Assembly (NCBI GenBank): GCA_040004775.1
Contig: JBDUAD010000064.1
Location: 1 to 17,086 of the forward strand
Reading direction: 5' to 3'
DNA from: JALZBL01 sp040004775
GTDB lineage: Bacteria > Actinomycetota > Actinomycetes > Mycobacteriales > Jatrophihabitantaceae
DNA length: 17,086 bases
Part shown: positions 6,499 through 14,407 of the stretch, piece after piece
Position numbering within the stretch: the first letter of the stretch is position 1
How the letters are laid out: every line of letters starts with the position of its first letter
Program-made: the position numbers and the translations under genes
The notes under the pieces: model-generated
Database searches by the model: none
Told to the model about the DNA's origin: nothing
Seen by the model: only the letters and a program-made list of their open reading frames with translations

Positions 6499-7572
6499 TC
6501 AGCGCTTCTTCGTGCGTTGACCCGACTTTTTCGCCGGCCGGCTGCTCGACCCCGCCGGACGAGCTCCCGGGCGCGGGGCGGCGGTGCGAGACACGGACCG
6601 GGCGCCGTCGGACACGGCCGCGGTGCTGGTGCCCGCACTGGACGTCGGGGTTTCGGTGGTAGCCGGCCGCGCGGTGCGGGGGTTGGTCGGCTTCGCGCCC
6701 GGCTTCGGGGCGAGCGCCTTGCCGACCGGACGGGCGGGCTCGACCACGGCAGCCGACGGAACGTGCGGGTGGAACTTGTAGATGTAGAACTGCTGGCCCA
6801 TCGTCCACAGGTTGCTGGTGAACCAGTAGATCAGCACACCCAGCGGAAAGATGACGCCGGAGCCCAGCACGAACACCGGGATGACGTACAGCATGATCTT
6901 CTGGATCTGGGCCGCCTGGCCGGTGGGCGTCGTGGTGGCGTTACGCGAGGCCTGCTTCTGGGTCACAAACGTCGCCAGCGCGCTGATCACGGCCAGGACG
7001 ATCGTCACCGTGCGCAGGGTGCCGAGGTCGCCGCCGAGCAACTGCACCTTCTCGGCGCTGTCGTGGAAGGACGCGGCCAGTGGAGCGTCGCCGAACAGCC
7101 GGGCCACGGCCGCGCTCTGCGTCTGCGCGGCCGTGAACCCGTAGATCGTCTTGAGATTTTCGGGATAACCGGCCTGTGAGGCGTTGGAGACGTGACGCAG
7201 CACGTGGAAGAGGGCGAGGAACACCGGCGCCTGGAACAGGATGGGCAGGCAACCGCCGAGGGCGTTGAAGCCTTCCTGTTGCTGGAACTCCATCATGGCC
7301 CGCTGCTGCGCGGCCCGGTCGCCCTTGTGCTTGTCCTTGATCTTCTGGATCTGCGGAGCGAGCTCCTGCATCCGGCGCTGGTAGTGCACCTGTTTTATGA
7401 AGAAGCGGAAGAGCAGCAGCCGCACGGTGATCACGAGGAAGACGATGGACAGCGCCCAAGTGGCACCCGCGTCCTTGTCCATGCCTAGGAGGACGAAGAA
7501 GTCGTGCCAGCGGAGCAGCACCCACGAGACCGCCGTGTACAGCACGTTGGTGACGGGACTGACAAAGCTCAC
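6499..7572 (-). CDS. yidC: Membrane protein insertase YidC (Oxa1 family)
   Basis: YidC inserts and folds inner-membrane proteins, alone or with SecYEG. Hydrophobic segments lie at about 5-29, 38-59, 105-125, 187-205 and 226-252, with a charged cytoplasmic hairpin between them (about 60-103: HYQRRMQELAPQIQKIKDKH and EFQQQEGFNALGGCLP). R51 within the second segment corresponds to the conserved groove arginine of the family. No lipoprotein cysteine is visible at the N-terminus. The C-terminal tail of about 85 residues is Pro/Ala/Thr-rich and ends in KKSGQRTKKR, a basic tail likely to contact ribosomes. Length is 357 residues, normal for actinobacteria. The GTG start overlaps the yidD stop by 4 bp (GTGA), and TGGAG lies upstream. 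Confidence 0.96.
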   Translation of the reverse strand: MSFVSPVTNVLYTAVSWVLLRWHDFFVLLGMDKDAGATWALSIVFLVITVRLLLFRFFIKQVHYQRRMQELAPQIQKIKDKHKGDRAAQQRAMMEFQQQEGFNALGGCLPILFQAPVFLALFHVLRHVSNASQAGYPENLKTIYGFTAAQTQSAAVARLFGDAPLAASFHDSAEKVQLLGGDLGTLRTVTIVLAVISALATFVTQKQASRNATTTPTGQAAQIQKIMLYVIPVFVLGSGVIFPLGVLIYWFTSNLWTMGQQFYIYKFHPHVPSAAVVEPARPVGKALAPKPGAKPTNPRTARPATTETPTSSAGTSTAAVSDGARSVSRTAAPRPGARPAGSSSRPAKKSGQRTKKR

Positions 7573-7931
7573 GGTCGGAACTCCAGCTGACTCGTTCGGG
7601 TCGTGGCGGGCGGTGCGGGCACAGCGGCCGCCATCGGAGCATCGGTGCTCGTCGAACCGGAGCCGTCACCAGGCTCAACGCCGGCTGGGAGCTGCCCGTG
7701 CCCGCACCCTCCCGGTACCGGGTCCAACCCGCCGGCGTGCAACGGATGACACCGCAACAGCCTACGGACAGCGAGATAGCTACCGCGTGCCGCCCCGAAC
7801 CGCTCCACCGCCTCCACTGCGTAGGCCGAGCAAGAAGGGACATACCTACACGAAGGTCGACGAAGCGGACTAACCGCCTCCTGATATGTCCGCACCGAGG
7901 CCAGCACCGCCCGAGCGGCCAGAGAGGTCAT
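7569..7931 (-). CDS. yidD: Membrane protein insertion efficiency factor YidD
   Basis: YidD is a small membrane-associated protein encoded next to yidC and thought to help YidC-dependent insertion. The family signature is clear: an amphipathic N-terminus ending VRTYQEAVSPL (13-23), CRYVPSCSAYAVEAVERFG (28-46), then RLLRCHPLHAGGLDPVP (57-73), with the conserved cysteines at 28, 34 and 61. The family core normally ends soon after DPVP at about 70-85 residues. This protein runs to 120, with a Gly/Ser/Thr/Pro-rich tail of about 45 residues lacking recognisable features. The ATG shares one base with the rnpA stop (TGATG), and the stop overlaps the yidC start, so all three are likely co-translated. 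Confidence 0.95.
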   Translation of the reverse strand: MTSLAARAVLASVRTYQEAVSPLRRPSCRYVPSCSAYAVEAVERFGAARGSYLAVRRLLRCHPLHAGGLDPVPGGCGHGQLPAGVEPGDGSGSTSTDAPMAAAVPAPPATTRTSQLEFRP

Positions 7932-8314
7932 CAGTGTCTACCCGGCTCAGGGCCGGCCCGCTCCGCCCGCCGACAGGCCCGCTGCAACGCCGCGTCCAGG
8001 TCGGAACCGAGAACGTCCGACGACGCGTCGGCAGCCGCCGGAAAAGCCCGCACCACCACGGTCGACCCGGCGTCGAGTGTCTCGATTCGTACGGACAGAA
8101 GGGCCCGCAAGCGCCGGCTCACGCGATGCCGCACCACGGAATTGCCCACTCCGCGACCGACCACGAGTCCCACGCGAGTCACCGCCGGCTCGCTCGAATC
8201 GCACAAGGGAGGCACGAGGTGGACGACCAGCGTGCGGCGCGCGCTGCGCAGGCCCGTGCTCAGGGCAGTAGCGAAATCGCCCGACCGGCGGAGGCGGTGC
8301 CGGGCGGGGAGCAT
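7931..8314 (-). CDS. rnpA: Ribonuclease P protein component
   Basis: RnpA is the small basic protein subunit that assists the RNase P RNA in removing 5' leaders from precursor tRNAs. The 127-residue product begins MLPARHRLRRSGDF, the standard family start. It contains RVGLVVGRGVGNSVVRHRVSRRLRALL, covering the central cleft and the conserved RNR-like motif (here RHRVSRR), followed by VVVRAFPAA and an Arg-rich C-terminus. I chose ATG 8314 because it matches family N-termini; the in-frame ATG at 8359 would add 15 unconserved residues and begin 12 bp after the rpmH stop. Neither start has a strong ribosome binding site. It is transcribed from rpmH, the conserved order. Confidence 0.94.
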   Translation of the reverse strand: MLPARHRLRRSGDFATALSTGLRSARRTLVVHLVPPLCDSSEPAVTRVGLVVGRGVGNSVVRHRVSRRLRALLSVRIETLDAGSTVVVRAFPAAADASSDVLGSDLDAALQRACRRAERAGPEPGRH

Positions 8315-8371
8315 CGAAGGCGTCAGGCGGACCGAATCGGCAGCGCGCACGCAGGTCATGCGCGCGGGCCG

Positions 8372-8509
8372 TCAGGCCGACAGCTCGCGGCGGCCCTTGC
8401 GCCGGCGACCGGTAATGATGGCCCGACCAGCGCGAGTACGCATGCGAAGGCGGAACCCATGGGTCTTGGCCCGACGGCGATTGTTGGGCTGAAAGGTCCG
8501 CTTGCTCAC
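8372..8509 (-). CDS. rpmH: 50S ribosomal protein L34
   Basis: L34 is a short basic protein of the large ribosomal subunit. The 45 residues, SKRTFQPNNRRRAKTHGF followed by RLRMRTRAGRAIITGRRRKGRRELSA, match the family across its whole length. Translation starts at GTG 8509; GGAG lies 8 nt upstream, and frames extending further upstream add sequence with no L34 resemblance. It is the first gene of the leftward block and diverges from dnaA across 446 bp. Confidence 0.97.
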   Translation of the reverse strand: MSKRTFQPNNRRRAKTHGFRLRMRTRAGRAIITGRRRKGRRELSA

Positions 8510-8629
8510 GGTGACGACTCCAAGACGACTGACATCGGCACGCCGCACAACTCCGGACATGATCGGCCGGGCGCGGGCGCAGATCGACCGGATCATTTCC
8601 GGCCGGCCCACGAAGGCGTGGACCCTGCA

Positions 8630-8659
8630 ACGGTACGGATCACCGCCAGGAACGGTCAA
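8630..8659 (-). promoter_or_regulatory. Candidate rpmH operon promoter
   Basis: On the minus strand TTGACC (8659-8654) and TACCGT (8635-8630) are separated by 18 bp, close to the sigma-70-type TTGACN and TANNNT boxes of actinobacterial housekeeping promoters. It would give a leader of roughly 115 nt before the rpmH GTG. The boxes are seen; activity is inferred. Confidence 0.45.
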
Positions 8660-8758
8660 ACGAGCGCGGGTGGACGGCGGAATCGCACCACCGTCCTACC
8701 GCCATCGGGCCGGCCTTCGACTCCAAGTTGATCAATTCAGCAACGTTTGCGGCTTCGA

Positions 8759-8788
8759 TTGTCGCGCCCGCCGGGAGGCTGTTACGTT
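8759..8788 (+). promoter_or_regulatory. Weak candidate dnaA promoter
   Basis: TTGTCG (8759-8764) and TACGTT (8783-8788) are 18 bp apart on the plus strand. The boxes are imperfect. A start near 8795 would put both DnaA boxes and the hairpin in the dnaA leader. Confidence 0.3.
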
Positions 8789-8856
8789 CTGTCCTCACCT
8801 CGCCGCGCGGCAGCCGACGACGGTCCATCGAGCGTCCTTTCGTTCTATGCACAGTG

Positions 8857-8865
8857 TGTGGACAA
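8857..8865 (-). promoter_or_regulatory. DnaA box upstream of dnaA (perfect)
   Basis: TGTGGACAA is the exact reverse complement of TTGTCCACA, the high-GC actinobacterial DnaA box. It lies 91 bp before the dnaA start and is the best box I found in the window, suggesting DnaA autoregulation or a role in the origin. Confidence 0.8.
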
Positions 8866-8868
8866 GCC

Positions 8869-8877
8869 TGTGGACCC
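8869..8877 (-). promoter_or_regulatory. Degenerate DnaA box next to the perfect one
   Basis: TGTGGACCC matches the box at 7 of 9 positions, in the same orientation and 12 bp from the perfect box, about one helical turn. The pairing supports cooperative DnaA binding; alone it would be weak. Confidence 0.5.
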
Positions 8878-8909
8878 GAGCGCTGCGCCGGAGAGGATTG
8901 GACCTGCGT

Positions 8910-8928
8910 CGGTACCGTCTCGGTACCG
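8910..8928 (+). promoter_or_regulatory. 8-bp palindromic hairpin in the dnaA leader
   Basis: Two copies of the palindrome CGGTACCG (8910-8917 and 8921-8928) are 11 bp apart. Because each is self-complementary, they also pair with each other into an 8-bp stem with a UCU loop. The structure ends 13 nt before the dnaA ribosome binding site. It could be a double operator in DNA or an RNA stem-loop that affects dnaA translation; both roles are inference. Confidence 0.6.
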
Positions 8929-8955
8929 GTTGGTCTGCGGGAAGGGAACGGGCGC

Positions 8956-10611
8956 GTGGCGGACGGGGCAACTGATCTGGCCGAGGTCTGGACCCGGGTC
9001 ATCGCCCGTTTCGACGAAAACACGGTGCGCCCGCATCAGCGGGCCTGGCTGTCTCTGACCCGCCCGCTTGGCTTGGTCGAGGACACCGCTCTGCTGGCCG
9101 CGCCAAACGAATTTGCCAAGGAGTACCTCGAGACACGGCTTCGTCCGCTCATCGTGTCCGCATTGAGCGAGGAACTCCACCGCGAAGTCGCCGTCGCGGT
9201 GACCGTCAGCCCACCGGACGAGCAGAGCCGTTCCGCGGTCGAGGACGACGACGGGTATGCCGGCTACGGACTTCAGGCCGACGGCGAGGGCGCCGAACGC
9301 CGAGACGGCACCATCGGCCAGCTGTCCGGGCGATGGGCGGGTCCGAGTGACGAGCGGCGCACCGACTACGGCGGCGAGCCGGAGGCCGGGGACCACTACG
9401 CCGGGGACTACAACGGCCGCAGCGACGGCGACGGCGGGGTCCGGGGCGACGGCACCAGTAATCGTGATGACTTCGCGATCGCCGACGACCACGGCGGCTA
9501 CGCCGGTTACGGCTGGCCCGACCGCAAGGGTGAACCTGGGCGGGTCGGCCGCAACGGCTCGGCCAATCCCGCTCGGGACGCGCGACTGAACCCGCGCTAC
9601 ACGTTCGACACCTTCGTCATCGGCTCGTCCAACCGGTTCTCCCACGCCGCCTCAGTGGCCGTGGCCGAAGCACCGGCCAAGGCCTACAGCCCGTTGTTCA
9701 TCTACGGCGACTCCGGGCTGGGTAAAACCCACCTGCTGCACGCCATCGGCCACTACGCCCAACGGCTCTTTCCTGGAATGCGGGTGCGGTACTTCTCCAG
9801 CGAGGAGTTCACCAACGACTTCATCAACAGCCTGCGCGACGACAAGATGCAGGCCTTCCAATCGCGCTACCGCGAAATCGACCTGCTGCTCATCGACGAC
9901 ATCCAGTTCCTCGAAAGGGCTGAGCGCACGCAGGAGGAGTTCTTCCACACGTTCAACACGCTGCACAACGCGAACAAGCAGATCGTCATCAGCTCGGACC
10001 GCCCGCCGCGACAGTTGTCGACGCTGGAGGACCGGTTGCGCACCCGGTTCGAGTGGGGCCTGATCACCGACGTTCAGGTGCCCGACCTGGAGACGCGGAT
10101 CGCCATCCTGCGCAAGAAGGCCGCCCGGGAAGGGCTCAACCCGCCGCCGGAAGTGCTCGAGTTCATCGCCTCTCGCATCCAGTCCAACGTCCGGGAGCTC
10201 GAAGGCGCACTGATCCGGGTGACCGCGTTCGCCAGCCTCAACCGCCAGGACGTCGATCTGCGCCTGACCGAGATCGTCCTGAAGGACCTGGTCAGCGAAT
10301 CGGACACTCCGCAGATCACCGCGGCGATCATCATGGCCGTCACTGCCGAGTTCTTCTCGGTCTCCCTCGACGACCTGACCGGCGCCTCGCGCAGCCGCAC
10401 CCTGGCCAACGCCCGCCAAATCGCGATGTACTTGTGCCGCGAGCTGACCGAACTGTCCCTGCCCAAGATCGGACAGACCTTCGGCGGCCGCGACCACACC
10501 ACGGTCATGCACGCCGATCGCAAGATCCGGTCCCAGATGGCCGAGCGCATGTCGACCTACAACCAGGTCGCCGAGCTGACCAGCCGGATCAAGGCGCGCG
10601 GCCGAGGCTGA
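8956..10611 (+). CDS. dnaA: Chromosomal replication initiator protein DnaA
   Basis: DnaA binds DnaA boxes, assembles as an ATP-bound filament at oriC and opens the duplex. The 551-residue protein has domain I (about 1-92, beginning VADGATDLAEVWTRVIARF and including RAWLSLTRPLGLV), a long Gly/Asp/Tyr-rich domain II linker (about 93-205), then the AAA+ core from PRYTFDTFVIGSSNRFSHAA. Walker A GDSGLGKTH is at 251-259, Walker B LLLIDDIQF at 310-318, and the arginine-rich sensor region includes LEDRLRTRFEWGL. Domain IV carries ANARQIAMYLCREL (484-497) and the DNA-contact signature GGRDHTTVMHADRKI (510-524). The GTG at 8956 is chosen because domain I begins there and GAAGGGA lies 8 nt upstream; longer in-frame starts lack homology. 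It diverges from rpmH and is followed by the oriC spacer and dnaN. Boxes upstream suggest autoregulation. Confidence 0.97.
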   Translation: MADGATDLAEVWTRVIARFDENTVRPHQRAWLSLTRPLGLVEDTALLAAPNEFAKEYLETRLRPLIVSALSEELHREVAVAVTVSPPDEQSRSAVEDDDGYAGYGLQADGEGAERRDGTIGQLSGRWAGPSDERRTDYGGEPEAGDHYAGDYNGRSDGDGGVRGDGTSNRDDFAIADDHGGYAGYGWPDRKGEPGRVGRNGSANPARDARLNPRYTFDTFVIGSSNRFSHAASVAVAEAPAKAYSPLFIYGDSGLGKTHLLHAIGHYAQRLFPGMRVRYFSSEEFTNDFINSLRDDKMQAFQSRYREIDLLLIDDIQFLERAERTQEEFFHTFNTLHNANKQIVISSDRPPRQLSTLEDRLRTRFEWGLITDVQVPDLETRIAILRKKAAREGLNPPPEVLEFIASRIQSNVRELEGALIRVTAFASLNRQDVDLRLTEIVLKDLVSESDTPQITAAIIMAVTAEFFSVSLDDLTGASRSRTLANARQIAMYLCRELTELSLPKIGQTFGGRDHTTVMHADRKIRSQMAERMSTYNQVAELTSRIKARGRG

Positions 10612-10664
10612 GTCCGTTTCCCACGTCCCGGGACCGGGGGTCGGTACTCGAGACCTCGGCCGGC

Positions 10665-10673
10665 TGTGGACGC
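10665..10673 (-). promoter_or_regulatory. Degenerate DnaA box in oriC
   Basis: TGTGGACGC matches the reverse-oriented box at 7 of 9 positions, 54 bp after the dnaA stop. Confidence 0.4.
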
Positions 10674-10712
10674 CGAACGACATTGCCTGACGACGTGCGG
10701 ACTCGACCCTCA

Positions 10713-10721
10713 CTGTCCACC
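10713..10721 (+). promoter_or_regulatory. Degenerate DnaA box in oriC
   Basis: CTGTCCACC matches TTGTCCACA at 7 of 9 positions, keeping the central TGTCCAC core. Confidence 0.4.
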
Positions 10722-10744
10722 AGCGAGCGGGCCGCTGTGCACGG

Positions 10745-10764
10745 CCGTCCACACGTACTCCACA
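10745..10764 (+). promoter_or_regulatory. Pair of degenerate DnaA boxes 11 bp apart
   Basis: CCGTCCACA (10745-10753) and TACTCCACA (10756-10764) each match TTGTCCACA at 7 of 9 positions, in the same orientation and one helical turn apart, like the pair upstream of dnaA. Confidence 0.45.
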
Positions 10765-10817
10765 GCCCTCACCGTCGTGCCGCGGCGCCCAGCCGGGCGA
10801 TAGCCGCGTCGTCCCCA

Positions 10818-10826
10818 CTGTCCACA
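10818..10826 (+). promoter_or_regulatory. Best DnaA box in oriC
   Basis: CTGTCCACA matches TTGTCCACA at 8 of 9 positions and stands about 15 bp from the AT-richer stretch, the expected arrangement for DnaA loading next to the unwinding element. Confidence 0.6.
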
Positions 10827-10840
10827 CCGGCGAAGACGAG

Positions 10841-10900
10841 TACTACCGATATCTCTTCAACGGGTATGCACAACACTCTTGGCCATTGTGTGCTGTGAAG
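10841..10900. other. Candidate DNA unwinding element
   Basis: By hand count 32 of these 60 bases are A or T (53%), well above the surrounding GC-rich sequence. The stretch includes ACTACCGATATCTCTTCAA and a weak box GTATGCACA (10864-10872). Its position beside the best DnaA box fits a duplex unwinding element; this is inferred from composition only. Confidence 0.45.
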
Positions 10901-10951
10901 CGCGGTCGAGACCGGCATACTGACGAACCCCCGGCCGCCACGAAGCGCCGA

Positions 10952-10979
10952 GCACCGAACGGCACGCACCGAACGGCGA
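10952..10979. repeat. Two 14-bp direct repeats before dnaN
   Basis: GCACCGAACGGCAC (10952-10965) is followed directly by GCACCGAACGGCGA (10966-10979); the first 12 bases are identical. They lie 54 bp before the dnaN start, at the edge of oriC. Function unknown. Confidence 0.7.
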
Positions 10980-11032
10980 ACCTTTCCTGAACGTGGCCAC
11001 CGGCCCCCCCAGCCGACCAGATGGAGTCGAGC

Positions 11033-12154
11033 ATGAAGTTCCGCGTCGAACGCGACGCCCTGGCCGAGGCCGTCGCCTGGACCGCGCGCAGCCTGCCCAC
11101 TCGGCCCGCCGTACCGGTTCTGGCCGGCCTCCTGCTCAGTGCCGAGGGCGGCACGCTGTCGGTGTCGGGTTTCGACTACGAGGTGTCAGCGCAGGTCGAG
11201 GTCGAGATCAGCGGCATCACCGACGGCCAGGCCCTGGTGTCCGGCCGACTCTTGGCCGACATCTCCCGCGCCCTGCCGCCCCATCCGGTCGACGTGGCGG
11301 TGGACGGCTCTAGGGTGACCATCGCCTGCGGTACCACCCGGTTCACCCTGCCGACCATGCCGATCGAGGACTACCCCCGGCTGCCGGCGATGCCGACCAC
11401 GGCCGGCACGGTGGAGAGCGCGGTGTTCGCCCAGGCCGTGGCCCAGGTCGCCGTGGCTGCGGGGCGCGACGACACCTTGCCCATGCTCACCGGCGTGCGC
11501 CTGGAGATCGACGGCGATTCCCTGACTCTGGCCGCCACCGACCGCTACCGGTTGGCCGTGCGCGAGATCGGCTGGAGCCCGGCCGACCCGACCGCAGCAC
11601 CGGTCCAGGTGCTGGTGCCGGCCCGGACGCTGGCCGAGGCGGCGCGCAGCCTGACCAGCGACGCCACGGTCACGATCGCGCTGGCCTCCAGCGGGGTGGG
11701 CGAAGGCATCATCGGGTTCTCCAGCACGGGGCGGCGGACCACTACCCGGCTGCTCGACGCGCAATTTCCGCCGTACCGCTCACTGTTGCCGAGCGAATTC
11801 TCGGTCACGGCCGAGGTCGAGGTCGCGCCGCTGGTCAACGCGGTGAAGCGGGTGTCGCTCGTCGCCGACCGGGGAACGCCCGTGCGCCTCGACTTCACGG
11901 ACGGCTCGGTCGGTCTGTCCGCCGGCGGCGACGACGAGGGCCGGGCCGAGGAGCAACTCGAGGCCGTATTCGACGGCGAGGACATCACCACCGCGTTCAA
12001 CCCGAGCTTCCTGCTTGACGGCCTGTCGGCCCTGGACACGGGTACCGCCCGCCTGCTGTTCACCACGGCCAGCAAGCCGGCGGTGATCCGTGCGGCCGGT
12101 GCCGAGCCGACCCCGTACACCTACCTGATCATGCCGGTACGCCTTCCCGGCTGA
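11033..12154 (+). CDS. dnaN: DNA polymerase III beta subunit (sliding clamp)
   Basis: DnaN forms the ring-shaped homodimer that tethers polymerase III and many other partners to DNA. The 373-residue product covers the three clamp domains (about 1-122, 127-246 and 250-373), with MKFRVERDALAEAVAWTARSLPTRP at the start, ATDRYRLAVREIGW (168-181) in the middle and the canonical ending YLIMPVRLPG, which forms part of the partner-binding pocket. ATG 11033 is chosen because GGAG (11023-11026) lies 6 nt upstream and the family begins at MKF; the in-frame ATG at 11021 would contain that ribosome binding site. It follows oriC and precedes gnd by 168 bp. Confidence 0.97.
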   Translation: MKFRVERDALAEAVAWTARSLPTRPAVPVLAGLLLSAEGGTLSVSGFDYEVSAQVEVEISGITDGQALVSGRLLADISRALPPHPVDVAVDGSRVTIACGTTRFTLPTMPIEDYPRLPAMPTTAGTVESAVFAQAVAQVAVAAGRDDTLPMLTGVRLEIDGDSLTLAATDRYRLAVREIGWSPADPTAAPVQVLVPARTLAEAARSLTSDATVTIALASSGVGEGIIGFSSTGRRTTTRLLDAQFPPYRSLLPSEFSVTAEVEVAPLVNAVKRVSLVADRGTPVRLDFTDGSVGLSAGGDDEGRAEEQLEAVFDGEDITTAFNPSFLLDGLSALDTGTARLLFTTASKPAVIRAAGAEPTPYTYLIMPVRLPG

Positions 12155-12322
12155 GTCCGGGTGGGCCGCACGCCACGCCTACTAGTTCGTGCGTGACGCC
12201 GGCCCGCCCCGCGGCATGGGCCCACCGCCGCGCTCGCGGTAACGTCGCCAAGGACAGCGTGGTGCGCACATCTGGCCTCGGCCACCGACGGCCACCGGTC
12301 CCGACGGCGAAAGGTCAGCGGC

Positions 12323-13267
<945 letters not shown>

Positions 13268-13270
13268 GCG

Positions 13271-14407
13271 GTGTTCGTCCGGCACCTGAGCCTGGCCGAC
13301 TTCCGCAGCTGGACCCGCGTCGACGTCGCCTTTGATCCGGGACCCTCGGTGCTCATCGGGGCGAACGGGCAGGGCAAGACCAACCTGATCGAGGCGCTGG
13401 GCTATCTGGCCACTCTCGGCAGTCACCGGGTGGCCGGCGACGCGGCCCTGGTCCGCTTCGGGGCGACCGCGGCCACGGTGGCTGCCGCCGTGGTCAACGG
13501 TGGGCGCGAGCTGCAGGTCGAAATCGAGATCACCCCGGGTCGAGCCAACCGGGCACGTATGAACCGGGTCCCGGTGGCCCGCGTCCGCGACGTCCTCGGC
13601 GCGCTGCGCACCGTGCTCTTCGCTCCCGAGGACCTGGCCATCGTCCGAGGCGACCCCGGCGAGCGCCGTCGCTTTCTCGACGAGGTGTTGGTACAGCGGT
13701 CCCCGCGCTACGCCGGCGTGCGCGCGGACTACGAGCGAGTGCTACGTCAGCGGGCCGCTCTGCTCAAGACGGCGGGGAACGCGCGCCGGGCCGGTTCGGC
13801 GGGTGACCTGCGGACCTTGGACGTGTGGGACGACCATCTGGCCGAGCAGGGCGCAGTGCTGCTGGCCGGCCGGCTGCGACTGCTCGACGACCTGCGCGCG
13901 CCGGTGGTGGCCGCCTATGCAGCAGTCGCGCCGGCATCCGCCGCGCTCGGCCTGACGTACGCGGCGTCCTTCGCCGATCCAGGAGTCGTCGCCCAGACCC
14001 GCGACGAGTCGGTGCTGGCCGCGGCGCTGCGCGAGGAGCTGGTGCGATTGCGCCCGGCCGAAGTGGAGCGGGGGGTGACGCTCGTCGGCCCGCACCGCGA
14101 TGATGTCCTGATGACCCTCGGCTCCCTTCCCCTGCGCGGCTACGCCAGCCACGGCGAGTCCTGGTCGGCCGCGCTGGCGTTGCGCCTGGGCAGCTTCGAC
14201 ATGCTCAGCGCTGACGGAGTGCAACCGGTGCTGGTCCTCGACGACGTGTTCGCCGAGCTGGACGGGTCCCGCCGCAACCAGCTGGCCGAGATCGCCGTCG
14301 CGGCCGAGCAGGTGTTGGTGACCGCGGCCGTGGCCGAGGACGTACCGGCCAAGCTGCGGGGTGCCCGCTACGACGTCTCCTCGGGCGAGGTGCATCGTGT
14401 CCATTGA
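13271..14407 (+). CDS. recF: DNA replication/repair protein RecF
   Basis: RecF is an SMC-like ATPase that, with RecO and RecR, helps load RecA at gapped DNA and stalled forks. The 378-residue product begins VFVRHLSLADFRSWTRVDVAF and carries Walker A GANGQGKTNLIEAL (30-43), a central coiled region (about 130-265), VGPHRDDV (272-279), the ABC-type signature YASHGESWSAALALRLG (291-307) and Walker B PVLVLDDVFAELD (319-331). The GTG start lies 3 nt after the gnd stop with no clear ribosome binding site, suggesting coupling. Its last 11 bp overlap the start of the next gene. Length and motifs are normal. Confidence 0.97.
   Translation: MFVRHLSLADFRSWTRVDVAFDPGPSVLIGANGQGKTNLIEALGYLATLGSHRVAGDAALVRFGATAATVAAAVVNGGRELQVEIEITPGRANRARMNRVPVARVRDVLGALRTVLFAPEDLAIVRGDPGERRRFLDEVLVQRSPRYAGVRADYERVLRQRAALLKTAGNARRAGSAGDLRTLDVWDDHLAEQGAVLLAGRLRLLDDLRAPVVAAYAAVAPASAALGLTYAASFADPGVVAQTRDESVLAAALREELVRLRPAEVERGVTLVGPHRDDVLMTLGSLPLRGYASHGESWSAALALRLGSFDMLSADGVQPVLVLDDVFAELDGSRRNQLAEIAVAAEQVLVTAAVAEDVPAKLRGARYDVSSGEVHRVH

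Larger units (their letters stand above)
8510..8955. promoter_or_regulatory. Divergent rpmH-dnaA control region
   Basis: This 446-bp spacer has no convincing gene. It carries a promoter-like pair for rpmH on the minus strand, a weak promoter candidate for dnaA, a relatively AT-rich patch around 8726-8750 with the palindrome TTGATCAA (8728-8735), two DnaA boxes one helical turn apart (8857-8877), a palindromic hairpin (8910-8928) and the dnaA ribosome binding site GAAGGGA (8941-8947). A TTG-initiated frame stays open from 8728 into dnaA, but its extra 76 residues do not resemble DnaA. Confidence 0.8.
10612..11032. other. oriC: Probable chromosomal origin oriC (dnaA-dnaN spacer)
   Basis: The 421-bp non-coding spacer between dnaA and dnaN is the usual actinobacterial oriC. 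It holds several imperfect matches to TTGTCCACA: 10665-10673 (minus), 10713-10721, 10745-10753, 10756-10764 and 10818-10826 (plus), and weakly 10864-10872. An AT-richer stretch follows at about 10841-10900, and a pair of 14-bp repeats stands just before dnaN. The assignment rests on gene context and box clustering; I saw no perfect box inside the spacer. Confidence 0.85.

Noticed and set aside
8315..8359. Longer RnpA from ATG 8359
   Set aside because: Adds 15 residues not seen in the family; still possible because neither start has a clear ribosome binding site.
8728..8955. Upstream in-frame extension of dnaA from TTG 8728
   Set aside because: The 76 additional residues do not resemble DnaA, run through the DnaA boxes and lack a ribosome binding site; GTG 8956 fits domain I.
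9652..10827. 391-codon minus-strand frame antisense to dnaA and into oriC
   Set aside because: Shadow of the dnaA coding frame; it has no family resemblance and no promoter.
12160..12226. Inverted repeat GGTGGGCC/GGCCCACC between dnaN and gnd
   Set aside because: Arms of 8 bp are 51 nt apart in GC-rich sequence; likely chance and not a clear terminator.
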